NCBI GenBank assembly: GCA_015231795.1
Contig: JADGAX010000005.1
Coordinates: 126,154-190,153, forward strand
Direction: 5' to 3'
Origin: Alphaproteobacteria bacterium
GTDB lineage: Bacteria; Pseudomonadota; Alphaproteobacteria; Rhodospirillales; WMHbin7
Length of the DNA stretch: 64,000 nucleotides
Shown: piece by piece, positions 36,912-45,643 of the stretch
Layout: every line of letters starts with the position of its first letter
Numbering within the stretch: position 1 is the first letter of the stretch
The notes under the pieces: model-generated
Seen by the model: only the letters and a program-made list of their open reading frames with translations
Databases searched by the model: none
Told to the model about the DNA's origin: nothing
Program-made: the position numbers and the translations under genes

Positions 36912-38402
36912 CTATAAATCGAAATCGTCGCCCGCCTTGAAAGGCAGGCCTTGGCGCCAATCGGCGCGTTGCTTCTCTTGTGTCGCCAAAGATGCGCCGT
37001 TCAGGCGCACCGGTTCGCACAACAGGCATCCGGCCACCGCGTCCAGCCCGTCGTCGCGGCTTTTGCCGCCCGCCCGCCATTCGCGCATTTCGGCGACGAA
37101 GGGCGTTGCCCAGACTTGTCGATGCGCGTTCAAGGCCCCGGCGGCCAACACGGCGTCGAACGCGTCGATGATGCGGCTGTCCTTGGCCTTCTTGCTTTGC
37201 ATCTCGACCACGGCGATCTTTCTGCCCGCTCGCTTGATCTCGCGGCGCAACAGGCCGGGCAGGAATTTGCCGATGCCGTTGCCTTCCAGATGAATGGCGG
37301 GCAGATAGGCGGCGTCGGCGAATTCCAGGGCCTGGCGGCACAGTTGCGTGGCTTCGTCCGTCTCGCTGGCCATAGCCGGATCGTGCTTGAGATAGGCGAT
37401 GCGATGCAGCCAGTAGCCGCCGTCCTCATCGGTGAACAAGGCGGCGATGACGGAACTGTCGCCCTTGTCGGGTGCGCCGAAAGACGGGTCCCACCAACAA
37501 GAGGCCGAGACCAGACGCTTGCCCGCCAGCTTCAGCAACGCCTCGCCATTGCCCTCGCTATAGACCAACTCGTCTTCGTACAGACGCAGCCGGTCGGGAT
37601 CGAGTCTGCCCTCGGCGATGTTGACGGGGCGCAGCATCATCTGGCTTTCGAACTTGTTGGCCCCCGTGCGCCGCTTCAAGCTGGCGATGCGATCCAAGGG
37701 AAAGCGCTCAGGCCAGCGCGAGCGGCCCTTCTGATCCAGCACCGCCAATTCCAGGCGGACGAAGCCCTGCAGAAAGGCCTGCGTCTCGCCCGCCTCCATG
37801 CGCGGCTGGGCGGCATAGATGGTGTAATAGCTGTGCGGCGTGCCGACATAGACATGCAGCCCGCCGGGCACCAGCACGAAATCCAGCTCAAGCAGACGCT
37901 GGCGCAGGTCGGCCCGTTTGGGCGCCGAGTCCGATGTGTTGGGCACTTCGACGTCGTCGCAGATCACGATATCGGCGCGAGAGCCGGTCACGTTGGCGCC
38001 GATGCCCTTGGCCAGCATCGAGGGATCGCGCAGCTCGCTTTTTCTGGCGACCGTGAATTGATCGGCCGCCCATTGGTCGCGGTTCTTGGGCTTCAATCCC
38101 TTGGTCAGCGGATGGCGCTCGACGATGCGCTTGACGTTGCGCACCATCTTGCGGGCCAGGGCCAAGTCGGCGGCCAGCACCAGGATGCGCGTGTCGGGCT
38201 TTCTGGCCAGACGCCAAGCGCAGAACAAGCCGACCAGCGTCGATTTGCCCGAGCCGCGAAAGGCCATCAGCAGCAATTCGCGCTCGCGGCTTTTCAGCCT
38301 GGCTTCCAGCCAACCAGCGATGCGCTTGTGAAGGTCGGGCGTTCCTTGCGCCTGATGCTCGTTCCATATCCAAACAAATTCGAGGAAGCTGGCCTTGGTC
38401 AT
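36912..38402 (-). CDS. terL: Terminase large subunit
   Basis: A 496-residue packaging motor. Walker A is LLMAFRGSGKSTLVG, Walker B is DIVICDDVEV, followed by coupling motif LHVYVGTPHSYYT. The RNase H-like nuclease domain has WWDPSFGAPDKGDSSVIAAL and, near the C-terminus, SRDDGLDAVAGCLL. All expected acidic residues are in place, so it should be active. No small subunit gene is recognisable nearby. Confidence 0.95.
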   Translation of the reverse strand: MTKASFLEFVWIWNEHQAQGTPDLHKRIAGWLEARLKSRERELLLMAFRGSGKSTLVGLFCAWRLARKPDTRILVLAADLALARKMVRNVKRIVERHPLTKGLKPKNRDQWAADQFTVARKSELRDPSMLAKGIGANVTGSRADIVICDDVEVPNTSDSAPKRADLRQRLLELDFVLVPGGLHVYVGTPHSYYTIYAAQPRMEAGETQAFLQGFVRLELAVLDQKGRSRWPERFPLDRIASLKRRTGANKFESQMMLRPVNIAEGRLDPDRLRLYEDELVYSEGNGEALLKLAGKRLVSASCWWDPSFGAPDKGDSSVIAALFTDEDGGYWLHRIAYLKHDPAMASETDEATQLCRQALEFADAAYLPAIHLEGNGIGKFLPGLLRREIKRAGRKIAVVEMQSKKAKDSRIIDAFDAVLAAGALNAHRQVWATPFVAEMREWRAGGKSRDDGLDAVAGCLLCEPVRLNGASLATQEKQRADWRQGLPFKAGDDFDL

Positions 38403-38710
38403 GGCGCGTCCTCCCCATCGTCGTCTTCGTCATGGCCAAGCGCCGCCCTGGCCCTGGCCAGCAATCCGTCTTCGCCCAAATCCCCGGCTTCGTCATCCTT
38501 GCCCTCTCCGGCGGCCCAGCGCAGCAGCTTGACCAAGAGATCGATGTGGGAAAGGGCCGCCTTGCAGGCGGCGTGATGGGCGGCGAAATCCTTGGCGGTG
38601 TCGCCTGGAACCAGGGCCGAGAAATCGCCGTAGCGTTCGGCGGCATGCGAGATGCGCTGGGGCAGCATCTTGGTCAGCGAACGTTTCAAACCGTCCAGCT
38701 CGTCAGTCAT
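38399..38710 (-). CDS. Small acidic phage protein upstream of terL
   Basis: A 103-residue protein with a strongly acidic tail (LGHDEDDDGEDAP). Start MTDELDGLKRSLTKM at 38710 has AAAGGAT upstream. It overlaps terL by 4 bp. Its position suits a small terminase, but I see no helix-turn-helix, so I leave the function open. Confidence 0.65.
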   Translation of the reverse strand: MTDELDGLKRSLTKMLPQRISHAAERYGDFSALVPGDTAKDFAAHHAACKAALSHIDLLVKLLRWAAGEGKDDEAGDLGEDGLLARARAALGHDEDDDGEDAP

Positions 38711-38775
38711 CGGATCATCCTTTGCAAAGACAAAAAGAAAATCCGCCCGCCCGGTCAGGGGCAGGCGGATCATAC

Positions 38776-38973
38776 TTAGCGGCAGAAGGTCTCGACCTTG
38801 CGGTTATGCGAGACGATCTGTTCCATCAAGGAGCGGCTGAGACTGTCCTTGGGATCGGCTGCGATCCTTTGGACCCACGCGCATTCACTCCCCGCGCCGG
38901 AGCAACTCGCGCCCAAGAGCGCGATCGTCAAGGCGAGCCACCTCTTCGTCGATGGCCTGGGCTGCTTTTGCAT
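38776..38973 (-). CDS. Rz1-like outer-membrane spanin lipoprotein
   Basis: A 65-residue lipoprotein precursor: LALTIALLGASCSGAG gives a lipobox-type cysteine, and SECAWVQRIAADPKDSLSRS then QIVSHNRKVETFC matches small phage Rz1-type proteins ('CsWv.pI..s..D.ls..ta.qI.aHN......C'). The first 88 bp lie inside the 3' end of the Rz-like gene in another frame, the classic nested Rz/Rz1 layout. Confidence 0.75.
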   Translation of the reverse strand: MQKQPRPSTKRWLALTIALLGASCSGAGSECAWVQRIAADPKDSLSRSLMEQIVSHNRKVETFCR

Positions 38974-39103
38974 GGTCAAGCGCCTGGGCAAGCCGCTCGG
39001 CGTTGGCCGACAGTTGGCCCGCCCGCCATGCCGCCGCCAGCGGCAGCAGATGCAGCAAATGACCGGCCAGCGACAAGACGGCTTGCCAAATGCCCGCCAT
39101 CAT
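38885..39103 (-). CDS. Rz-like inner-membrane spanin
   Basis: A 72-residue protein with one N-terminal membrane segment (IWQAVLSLAGHLLHLLPLAA) and a periplasmic helix (LSANAERLAQALDHAKAAQA) ending in DEEVARLDDRALGRELLRR. Its size and overlap with the lipoprotein gene identify it as the i-spanin partner. Start overlaps the holin-like gene stop (ATGA). Confidence 0.75.
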   Translation of the reverse strand: MMAGIWQAVLSLAGHLLHLLPLAAAWRAGQLSANAERLAQALDHAKAAQAIDEEVARLDDRALGRELLRRGE

Positions 39104-39270
39104 CCGCGCGCCCGCTCTTTGAGAACCACGGCGACGGCTGCGGCGACGGCGGCGCCCGCGTTGCCGATGGCGGCCCATTCAAGCTCGCTGACCCCCAGGG
39201 CCAAGGCCAGAGCGGACAATCCGGCCCAGCTTGAAGGCTCCTTCAGTCGTTCGAGAAACCAAGTAAACAT
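39100..39270 (-). CDS. Small holin-like membrane protein
   Basis: A 56-residue protein: MFTWFLERLKEPSSWAGLSA, then two closely spaced hydrophobic stretches ending in AVAAAVAVVLKERARG. Many small phage holins start with this 'LKEPSTWAGL' pattern. It precedes the spanin genes, as expected for a lysis cassette. Confidence 0.75.
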   Translation of the reverse strand: MFTWFLERLKEPSSWAGLSALALALGVSELEWAAIGNAGAAVAAAVAVVLKERARG

Positions 39271-39347
39271 GAGACGATCTCCTTTCATCGAGACAATAAA
39301 AAAAGCCGGGAGAATCCCGGCTGGACATCGGCAGGACGCGTAAGGCG

Positions 39348-39575
39348 CTATTCGCCCGGCTCGTCCGGCCAAATGATGGCGCTGGACGCCGTTTGCAGCG
39401 TGACGTCGCGCAAATCCTGGGCATAGTCGGCCCATTCCTTGGCCTTGGCGTCGCAAATCGTGGTGTCCAGCATGAAGTCTTTCTGCGTGCGATGGCGCTC
39501 AAGCACGGCCAACGCCTTCTTAAGGCGTTTGTCGCGCTGAGTGCGAATGCGCGCCCACGATCTTGGCCTGGCCAT
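39348..39575 (-). CDS. Small phage protein of unknown function
   Basis: A 75-residue protein: basic N-terminus (MARPRSWARIRTQRDKRLKK), then WADYAQDLRDVTLQTASSAI and a WPDEPGE ending. Such proteins often follow tail fibre genes and are annotated as tail-assembly chaperones, but I cannot confirm that. Start has AAGGAGG at a good distance; shares one base with the stop of the preceding gene (TGATG). Confidence 0.7.
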   Translation of the reverse strand: MARPRSWARIRTQRDKRLKKALAVLERHRTQKDFMLDTTICDAKAKEWADYAQDLRDVTLQTASSAIIWPDEPGE

Positions 39576-39787
39576 CACCCCACCTCCTTGGGCACCGCCG
39601 CCTTGATCGCTTCGATATCGGCGACATAGGCGTTGAAGGCGGTTGCGTCGCCCTTCACATCGCGGTCGTACATCGCAGCCGCCACGGCATAAGACGACCA
39701 GCGGTCGAGATACATCATGCGCCGCCGCTTCGCCCAATTTCCGTCGTCTGGATGTTTCGCCAGCAGGTCAATCAGCCATTGATTCAT
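39575..39787 (-). CDS. Small phage protein downstream of the tail fibre
   Basis: A 70-residue protein (MNQWLIDLLAKHPDDGNWAK...AVAAAMYDRDVKGDATAFNA). ATG at 39787 follows CGGAG; a GTG 9 bp earlier is possible. No family recognised. Overlaps its neighbour by one base. Confidence 0.65.
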   Translation of the reverse strand: MNQWLIDLLAKHPDDGNWAKRRRMMYLDRWSSYAVAAAMYDRDVKGDATAFNAYVADIEAIKAAVPKEVG

Positions 39788-39792
39788 TGTCG

Positions 39793-41406
39793 TCACTCCG
39801 CATAAAGGGCAGTGGGTCCAACCCGCTGCGATTTTCCGTTAAGGGTTGAGATTCGGCATTTCATGGATGTTCCAGACGGCTGCGCCCCGACATTGGCCCT
39901 GGCTTTGACGATGGAATAGGTGCCGTCAAAGCTGGCAAGGTTTGCAAGCGTCGCCGCGGTCCAGGTCGTGCCGCCGTCCCTGGACAGGTCCACCGTCAGG
40001 TCCGTGCCCAGCACCGCCGATCCGCTATCGTCCTTCCACAGGAAATAGGCGTCCATGTAAGTGGGGGCGCTGGATGCGGAAACGCTTGAGCCGGGAATCA
40101 GCGTCATCGCCGCTCCTGTGTAATAGCCGTTGCTGATGGAGATGATCTCGGAAAAGACGATCTCGGCAACGTAAACACTGGCCCCGCCATTCGTCGGCGT
40201 GAACAGGCACCTATGGTATGAATAACTGCCCGCCCCCGTATAGATTATGTCGGTGACCGATGAATTCGAGGCGGGGCAGGTTCCCGACGCCAGATCGATC
40301 CAAGTCGATCCATCGTTCGAGCCTTGCAGTTTTACAAGCGTCGTGTCGTTGTTGCCGACATACAAGTTGTTGGGGCCGTAAATGGTGGCTTTCGACACCA
40401 GCTTGGGCGTTCCCCAATTCTTTCCAGCATTGCCGGTTCCGACGCCAGCCGACATGGCTCCCGCACCATGGCCAGACACAGTTGTTCCATCGAACAGCGC
40501 CGCCAGGCCACCATTGTTGGTCATGTCGCCAATCGTCGAGCCTGTTCCGCCGCTGATATTCGCAACATTCCCGCCCGCCACCGCGATGTAGGTTTCGCCG
40601 CTGCTGCTGGCGCCCCACTCATCGCTGGCAAATTCCCACATATAGCCCTGAACCAAAGCGCCCGAGGCAATGCTGGAGTTCAAAAGTAAGCGAAGATTGG
40701 TTAGAGCAATCTGGTCGCGCGCCGTCTGATCCGCCGTGGAAATGCCGGTCAAGGCCGAACCATCCCCGTCCGGAGCCAGCACATCCACGCCGATCTCCAG
40801 ACCCAAATTGGCTCTGGCCGCCTGCGCATCCGCCACGTCCGACAGATTGTTGGCGGCCAGCATGTCGCCCGTTCCGGTGCCGGGATCGCCCTGATCGCCT
40901 TTGTCGCCCTTGTCGCCTTTGAAACCCGCAGCCGAGAGCGCCGTCGGCAATCCATCTTGGTCGAAACCCAGAAAGGCGCCGGCCCGTTCAGCCAGCGACG
41001 GCAAGGTCAAACTTCCGCTCGGATCGACCGGCGACAGAACCAGCGAGCGGTCGAGCGAGTTGGCCACCTGCTGCAGCGCCGCCGTCAAACGATCCAACTC
41101 GTCGTTCAATACCTTAGCGCGCAAGGCGCCGCCTTCCTGAAAGTCGGAAACGCGGGCGATGGCGACATTGCGCCGCAAGGTTACTTGCGCATCTTGCGCA
41201 GGCGCGCTTGCGAAAGTGACGGACCCACCGGCGCTTTCGCCCGCCCCGCTGACGCCAAAGCCCGACCCTTGCAGTTCGCCATCAAGATACACTTCAAGGT
41301 CGGAGGCTTCGAAGATGGGGAAGGGATAGGGAAAGCTGGTCTGCGAACCGTCGGCCGTATATTGGACGCGCGGCTGAACTGCGCTGATTTGGATATGTTC
41401 GGTCAT
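39793..41406 (-). CDS. Tail fibre protein with collagen-like stretch
   Basis: A 537-residue protein. Residues 1-130 resemble the T7 gp17 N-terminal domain that plugs into the tail (VQYTADGSQTSFPYPFPIFE, SDLEVYLDGELQGSGF, LRRNVAIARVSDFQEGGALR). A collagen-like run follows (FKGDKGDKGDQGDPGTGTGD), then glycine/serine-rich beta modules that resemble discoidin-type carbohydrate-binding domains (ISNGYYTGAAMTL, WIDLASGTCPASNSS). It should determine host binding. Confidence 0.88.
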   Translation of the reverse strand: MTEHIQISAVQPRVQYTADGSQTSFPYPFPIFEASDLEVYLDGELQGSGFGVSGAGESAGGSVTFASAPAQDAQVTLRRNVAIARVSDFQEGGALRAKVLNDELDRLTAALQQVANSLDRSLVLSPVDPSGSLTLPSLAERAGAFLGFDQDGLPTALSAAGFKGDKGDKGDQGDPGTGTGDMLAANNLSDVADAQAARANLGLEIGVDVLAPDGDGSALTGISTADQTARDQIALTNLRLLLNSSIASGALVQGYMWEFASDEWGASSSGETYIAVAGGNVANISGGTGSTIGDMTNNGGLAALFDGTTVSGHGAGAMSAGVGTGNAGKNWGTPKLVSKATIYGPNNLYVGNNDTTLVKLQGSNDGSTWIDLASGTCPASNSSVTDIIYTGAGSYSYHRCLFTPTNGGASVYVAEIVFSEIISISNGYYTGAAMTLIPGSSVSASSAPTYMDAYFLWKDDSGSAVLGTDLTVDLSRDGGTTWTAATLANLASFDGTYSIVKARANVGAQPSGTSMKCRISTLNGKSQRVGPTALYAE

Positions 41407-41418
41407 GGTCTGCTCCTT

Positions 41419-41937
41419 TCACAGCATGGATTTGAGAAGATTGCCCGCCAGCCCCAGCCCGCTGGAAGAGCCGGAAAACTGACGGCTTTGCTCCAGCAGA
41501 TTGCGTTGGTTGGCGAAGCTGAGATTCTGGCCAATGGCGTCGGCCTTCAATTTGTACATCTTGTCGTCTTGCTCCTGCTCGCTGGCCGATTGCGTCACCA
41601 AGCCTTTCAAAACGGCATTGGCCGAGCCGCTGGAAGCCGTTTCCAGGCCGGATGCCCCGAAGGCGGCCTTGCGGCTGGCCAGTTCAACCTTTAACTGGCG
41701 TCGTCGCCTGTCCGCCTCGTTGTCATACGAGGCTTGCAGGCCAGCCAGTTGCGCTTGCGCCTGGGCTTGCGCCTGCGCTTGCTGCTGCGCTTGCAGCGCT
41801 TGCTGGTAGCTGGCTTGGCTTTTGGCTTGGGCATTGCTGGCCACGCCGCCGATGACGGAAGTCGCCAGGCCGGTCATTGCGCTTGCAAATGCAGCCTTGC
41901 CGCCAAAGGCGGCCATGATGGGTTCAAATCCAGACAT
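41419..41937 (-). CDS. Internal virion protein, T7 gp14-like
   Basis: A 172-residue protein. The N-terminal hydrophobic alanine/glycine stretch (AFASAMTGLATSVIGGVASN) precedes a Q/A-rich helix of repeated QA dipeptides, then RRRRQLKVELASRKAAFGAS, a pattern seen in podovirus internal or ejection proteins. Start shares one base with the stop of the tail tubular B gene (TGATG). Confidence 0.7.
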   Translation of the reverse strand: MSGFEPIMAAFGGKAAFASAMTGLATSVIGGVASNAQAKSQASYQQALQAQQQAQAQAQAQAQLAGLQASYDNEADRRRRQLKVELASRKAAFGASGLETASSGSANAVLKGLVTQSASEQEQDDKMYKLKADAIGQNLSFANQRNLLEQSRQFSGSSSGLGLAGNLLKSML

Positions 41938-43820
41938 CAGTCGCTCACTTTCGTTTCTGTGGTTACGGAAAGAACCGTCGAGGGCAGCGGGTCGGATTGA
42001 CGCACGACCCACAATGGTTCGGCTAAATTGCGCCGCCAGCCCAGGGCGCGTAGTTTCACTTCGCCCGAGAAAGGTTGCGCTGGCGCGTCCAAGGCGCTTT
42101 CGACGCCCAGATGCTTGAAGGGAATGGGCTGGGCGCCCTTGCCGACATCCACCCGCAGCGCTTGCGTGTCTTGCAGGCGAAAGGCGGCCGAGATCAGGCG
42201 CACCGGCTTGACCTGGCCCGCCGGCGGCAAGGGCTGTATTTCATGCATGAAGGCCAGGCCCGCTTCGACCGTGGTCGCAGGATGATCGAGCAGCAGCGAA
42301 CCGCCTTCGATCACGGCGCTGCCCACAGGCAGGCCGTCGCCCACCACGCTGACCGTGCGCCCTTCAAGATGGTCAAGACCGCTCCAGATATCTCCCGGCT
42401 CCTCGCCCTCGCCCAGCAGCGCGCTGTCGGTGTTGAGCGTTGGATCGAAACATTCGATCAGATAGTCTCCTTGGCGCTCGACCAGCACATAGGCGCTGTC
42501 GCCGACCACGGCGACGGAATGGAACAATCCATCCGTGGTCAGCAGCGACCAGGCGGTTACCTGCTCGGCGCGGTAGTTGGTGATCGCCGCTATCGAGCCG
42601 TCGCTCATCACGACGTACAAAAGTCGCATCGCCGGATCGTAATCCATGTCGACCGGCCCGTTGCACAGATGTCCGGCCAGCATGGCCAGATCGTGCGAGG
42701 TGTAGGCCTGCTCGATATCCGTATACAGAAACTCGCGCAGGTCGTTGCCGGTGCGCCCCGCGAAAATGGTGGCGCCATCGACGTCGCGCGGCGGTACCTG
42801 GCGATCAACCATCGATCCGTTGCGGGTCTGGCGATTGACCTGAATCTTGCCAGGAGTTAGGGGCGATCCGGTCACCATCCATTCGGCGCCCGAGGTCAGC
42901 ACCTGAAGATGGCGGCCCGAGAACACCGCCCGCACGGCGTTCACCTGGTCGGACAGCAAGGTGAATTCGATGCTTTCGTCGTCCAGTCCCTCACCCAGAT
43001 CGAAGTTCCACAGTTCCGAGCTTTTCGACAGCCACATGCGGTTGGGCAAATCGCGCGAGCCGCCAATGACCAGCCTGTCTTGGTGAAAGCAGCAACAGAC
43101 AGGCCAGCCGCGCAGGCTGGAAAAGGCCGCTTCGTCCCAATCCTCGGTCGCACTCGTATCTTCAAGATCCTCCTTCGTCTCGGCGCTGGCCGAAGTGGGC
43201 GACGAGACCGCCGTGATCGCCACCTGCTTGCTTTTGATGCGAAAGCGCTGGCCTACATGGGCGGCATCGAACAAGTTGGCCGACGCCGTTAGAGTGATAG
43301 ACCCCGAGGTCGCCGAAGGCGTCAGCGTCACTTCGGGCGCCGTGAACTTATGATAGGGCTGGCGGAGCAGGTTCGATTCTTCCGTAAAGCTCCAGACCGC
43401 GACCGACCAATCGACGTGCGAGCTGCGCGTGATTTTCCTGGGTTGCACGTCGGGATGGGTCACCAGAAGCGTGTCGGCGCTTTGCGTCCAGGACAGTTGC
43501 GCCAACTGCGCCTCGGTCCAGGGCACATCCTTCCCCGCCACCCAAGCGCCGTCCTGATAGACATCCATCCGCCCATCCGTGAAGACCAGCAGATAGACCT
43601 GTTCGGTGTTGAATTCGAATCCCACCAACCGTCCTTTGCCGTCTGCCGTGTCGATATAGGCAAGGCCGGGGCGGCGCGACGCCCCGCCGGTCGGCGCCAC
43701 CACCACATTGCGCAGGCGCATGGCGCCGTTTTCATAGGCGCGCAGATCGCCACGCCCTAAAAGGCCCGGCGATATCTCGCCCGAAGTGAAGTTCGTCTTG
43801 ATCGTTTTCAGGTTGGGCAT
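41937..43820 (-). CDS. Tail tubular protein B-like (nozzle)
   Basis: A 627-residue structural protein. KTNFTSGEISPGLLGRGDLR followed by ENGAMRLRNVVVAPTGGASR is the conserved N-terminus of a widespread podovirus tail protein family ('F..GE.SP.l.GR.Dl..Y..g...l.N..v.p.Gg..rRPG'). The rest is beta-rich with QDRLVIGGSRDLPNRMWLSK and a WMVTGSPLTPG segment. It likely forms the short tail tube tip. Confidence 0.88.
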   Translation of the reverse strand: MPNLKTIKTNFTSGEISPGLLGRGDLRAYENGAMRLRNVVVAPTGGASRRPGLAYIDTADGKGRLVGFEFNTEQVYLLVFTDGRMDVYQDGAWVAGKDVPWTEAQLAQLSWTQSADTLLVTHPDVQPRKITRSSHVDWSVAVWSFTEESNLLRQPYHKFTAPEVTLTPSATSGSITLTASANLFDAAHVGQRFRIKSKQVAITAVSSPTSASAETKEDLEDTSATEDWDEAAFSSLRGWPVCCCFHQDRLVIGGSRDLPNRMWLSKSSELWNFDLGEGLDDESIEFTLLSDQVNAVRAVFSGRHLQVLTSGAEWMVTGSPLTPGKIQVNRQTRNGSMVDRQVPPRDVDGATIFAGRTGNDLREFLYTDIEQAYTSHDLAMLAGHLCNGPVDMDYDPAMRLLYVVMSDGSIAAITNYRAEQVTAWSLLTTDGLFHSVAVVGDSAYVLVERQGDYLIECFDPTLNTDSALLGEGEEPGDIWSGLDHLEGRTVSVVGDGLPVGSAVIEGGSLLLDHPATTVEAGLAFMHEIQPLPPAGQVKPVRLISAAFRLQDTQALRVDVGKGAQPIPFKHLGVESALDAPAQPFSGEVKLRALGWRRNLAEPLWVVRQSDPLPSTVLSVTTETKVSD

Positions 43821-43821
43821 G

Positions 43822-44391
43822 TCACGACCTCACATCGACCAGAGGAAAGGAATCGATCGATGACGGCGTGTCTTGTTGCCCATCGATCAGCTTGGCTCGC
43901 CTGAATTCATCTTCCGCCAATCGAAACAACAGTTCGGCACGGGCCGTGCTTTCGGTGATCGGCGCGCAGAATTCCGCTGACAACCTTGCGATCAGCGCCG
44001 CGTCGAAGAAGGGCGGAAAATCCGCCTCGAGCGGCCTGAAGACATAGGTCAGAACCACGGTTTGCGCGTTGCTGTGCAGCCGGTTCTCGGCGATGCGGTA
44101 ATCAAGGCCGCGCCCGCGCCCGGTAACGCCTGCCGACAGGGCGCGCAGGAAATCGCCCGGCAATTGGAACGCGTGGTCGTAGTCAGCCACCGGCGTCGCC
44201 GTCAAGCGGGCCAGCGAGGTTTGTCCCGTCGCGAAGTTCCAAGGATGCGACGACAACAGCGCGTCGCGGATGGATGGATAGAGATTGGCCGCCACCTCGG
44301 CTTCCGCCGTTCCCTCGTCGAACGAGGCGATGGCCGAAGCCCCGATTTTCAACAGGGCGCGCGAGCAAAGCGCTATGGATGAAAGTGCCAT
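43822..44391 (-). CDS. Tail tubular protein A-like (adaptor)
   Basis: A 189-residue protein: ALCSRALLKIGASAIASFDE, LYPSIRDALLSSHPWNFATG, YDHAFQLPGDFLRAL, VVLTYVFRPLEADFPPFFDA. This is the T7 gp11-like adaptor family that joins portal and nozzle. ATG at 44391 chosen; only 1 bp separates it from the downstream gene. Confidence 0.88.
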   Translation of the reverse strand: MALSSIALCSRALLKIGASAIASFDEGTAEAEVAANLYPSIRDALLSSHPWNFATGQTSLARLTATPVADYDHAFQLPGDFLRALSAGVTGRGRGLDYRIAENRLHSNAQTVVLTYVFRPLEADFPPFFDAALIARLSAEFCAPITESTARAELLFRLAEDEFRRAKLIDGQQDTPSSIDSFPLVDVRS

Positions 44392-44478
44392 TGCGATGAT
44401 TCCTTCTTGTGGTTGCGCGAAAAAAAAGGCCCGCTGTGAAGCGGGCCGGTGAACGAGGTTCATTTAACTGAAGGCTTG

Positions 44479-45111
44479 CTACAGATTGCTCATGTCCAAA
44501 CCAAAGACCAGAAAATCCACTGCGAAATGGGCGATCATCACCAATCTTAACGAGCCGCTCCAGGCATAGGCCGCGCCAAAGGCAAGGCCGATGGTCGTCG
44601 TCTCCACAATGTGTCCATAGCCCATTCCCCAATGCCCAAGCCCGAACAGCAGGCTGGACATGACGACCCGCTTCCATATGGCTCCCGGCAGAACGGCCAA
44701 AGCCAAGCGCCTTGCGACAAACTCCTCGCTGACGGACACAAGGGCCAATCCCAAGGTCATGTCCAGCAGCCAAAGAACGCCATTCTCAATCGTTGGCCAG
44801 TTGAATAACCGCCATCCACTGCCAAGAAGCACCGAGATCGGCTCGCAGGCCATGGAGAAGCCAACCAAGCCAACGAACAGGGCCATCATCACAAGGGGCG
44901 AGCCTCGTCTCGGTGGCCCTGGCAGCACGTCCCTTAGAATGGGAAGCATCAGCGCCAACAAGACCGCCCGAAAGCCATAATCTGCCAGATATAGTTGATA
45001 GGTGCCGTCCAGCAGCAAGAACGCCAAGTCGTTCAGAACAAAAACGGCTACCCCCGCCGCGTAAGCAAGAAGAGGTCTTTGGCGTCTTGTCTGTGCAACG
45101 AAATCCGGCAT
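44479..45111 (-). CDS. CPBP-family intramembrane metalloprotease inside the virion operon
   Basis: A 210-residue protein with six or seven hydrophobic segments. All CPBP (Abi) active-site motifs are present: EE...R in SVSEEFVARR (Glu129, Glu130, Arg134), His160 in FGLGHWGMG, His195 in IAHFAVDFLVF. The family includes CAAX-type proteases and bacteriocin self-immunity proteins. It is not a normal structural gene; it looks like cargo inserted between decoration and tail genes. The start overlaps the stop of the previous gene. Confidence 0.88.
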   Translation of the reverse strand: MPDFVAQTRRQRPLLAYAAGVAVFVLNDLAFLLLDGTYQLYLADYGFRAVLLALMLPILRDVLPGPPRRGSPLVMMALFVGLVGFSMACEPISVLLGSGWRLFNWPTIENGVLWLLDMTLGLALVSVSEEFVARRLALAVLPGAIWKRVVMSSLLFGLGHWGMGYGHIVETTTIGLAFGAAYAWSGSLRLVMIAHFAVDFLVFGLDMSNL

Positions 45112-45115
45112 TTCC

Positions 45116-45565
45116 CTACTGCCTTGTTCCACCAGGACCGGGCGGCCTGTCCAATTCGGGGGCTTTTTTCCCGAGCCAGTCGTAGACATTGCTTCTTTGT
45201 TTCATAATCCACCCACCTGCCCGTTCGAGGGGACCTGAAGGCCCAATCTCCGGTATCGGTCGCTTGACTGGAATATCGATGGTCGGCCTTTGTTGCCCGT
45301 CATTTTGCCCTTTCTTCTCGGCGGCATTTGATGCCTGCGCCATAAGCAACCCTCGCATCAATTGGCGCCCCCTTTCGAAGGGATCCGAAGCTGATAGATC
45401 GCATTCGTTCACTTTGCTTTCTTTTCTTGGGTCATACAAGAGTTCATAACCTTCTCGCACATATTCATTCACGCGCTGATGATCGGGATGACGCTGATCC
45501 CAGTAGGCCTTGGTCCCAATTAGACGCCTAAGCGCGGCTTCATCGGGAGCTTGCGAAATTGACAT
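45116..45565 (-). CDS. Phage protein with N-terminal YW module
   Basis: A 149-residue protein. Residues 8-45 (EAALRRLIGTKAYWDQRHPD...VREGYELLYD) match the short module in the M23 peptidase and the scaffold-like protein. The rest is proline-rich and apparently disordered (TIDIPVKRPIPEIGPSGPLE). No enzyme motif. Lies between the decoration and CPBP genes. Confidence 0.75.
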   Translation of the reverse strand: MSISQAPDEAALRRLIGTKAYWDQRHPDHQRVNEYVREGYELLYDPRKESKVNECDLSASDPFERGRQLMRGLLMAQASNAAEKKGQNDGQQRPTIDIPVKRPIPEIGPSGPLERAGGWIMKQRSNVYDWLGKKAPELDRPPGPGGTRQ

Positions 45566-45643
45566 GCAGCTTTCCTTTCAAAAAGCCCGAAGGGCCGGAT
45601 GCAAGCACCCGGCCCTTCGGCAGTTGGGGAGAAGCGGTCTTCT

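Noticed and set aside
38399-38710. Small terminase subunit
   Set aside because: Right place and size, but no DNA-binding motif is visible; left as unknown.
40860-40925. Short GC-rich tandem repeat
   Set aside because: It encodes the collagen-like GDKGDKGDQGD segment of the tail fibre.
41700-41830. Repeated QA codons as a possible tandem or CRISPR-like repeat
   Set aside because: It is low-complexity coding sequence within a virion protein; no spacers. I saw no CRISPR array anywhere in the window.
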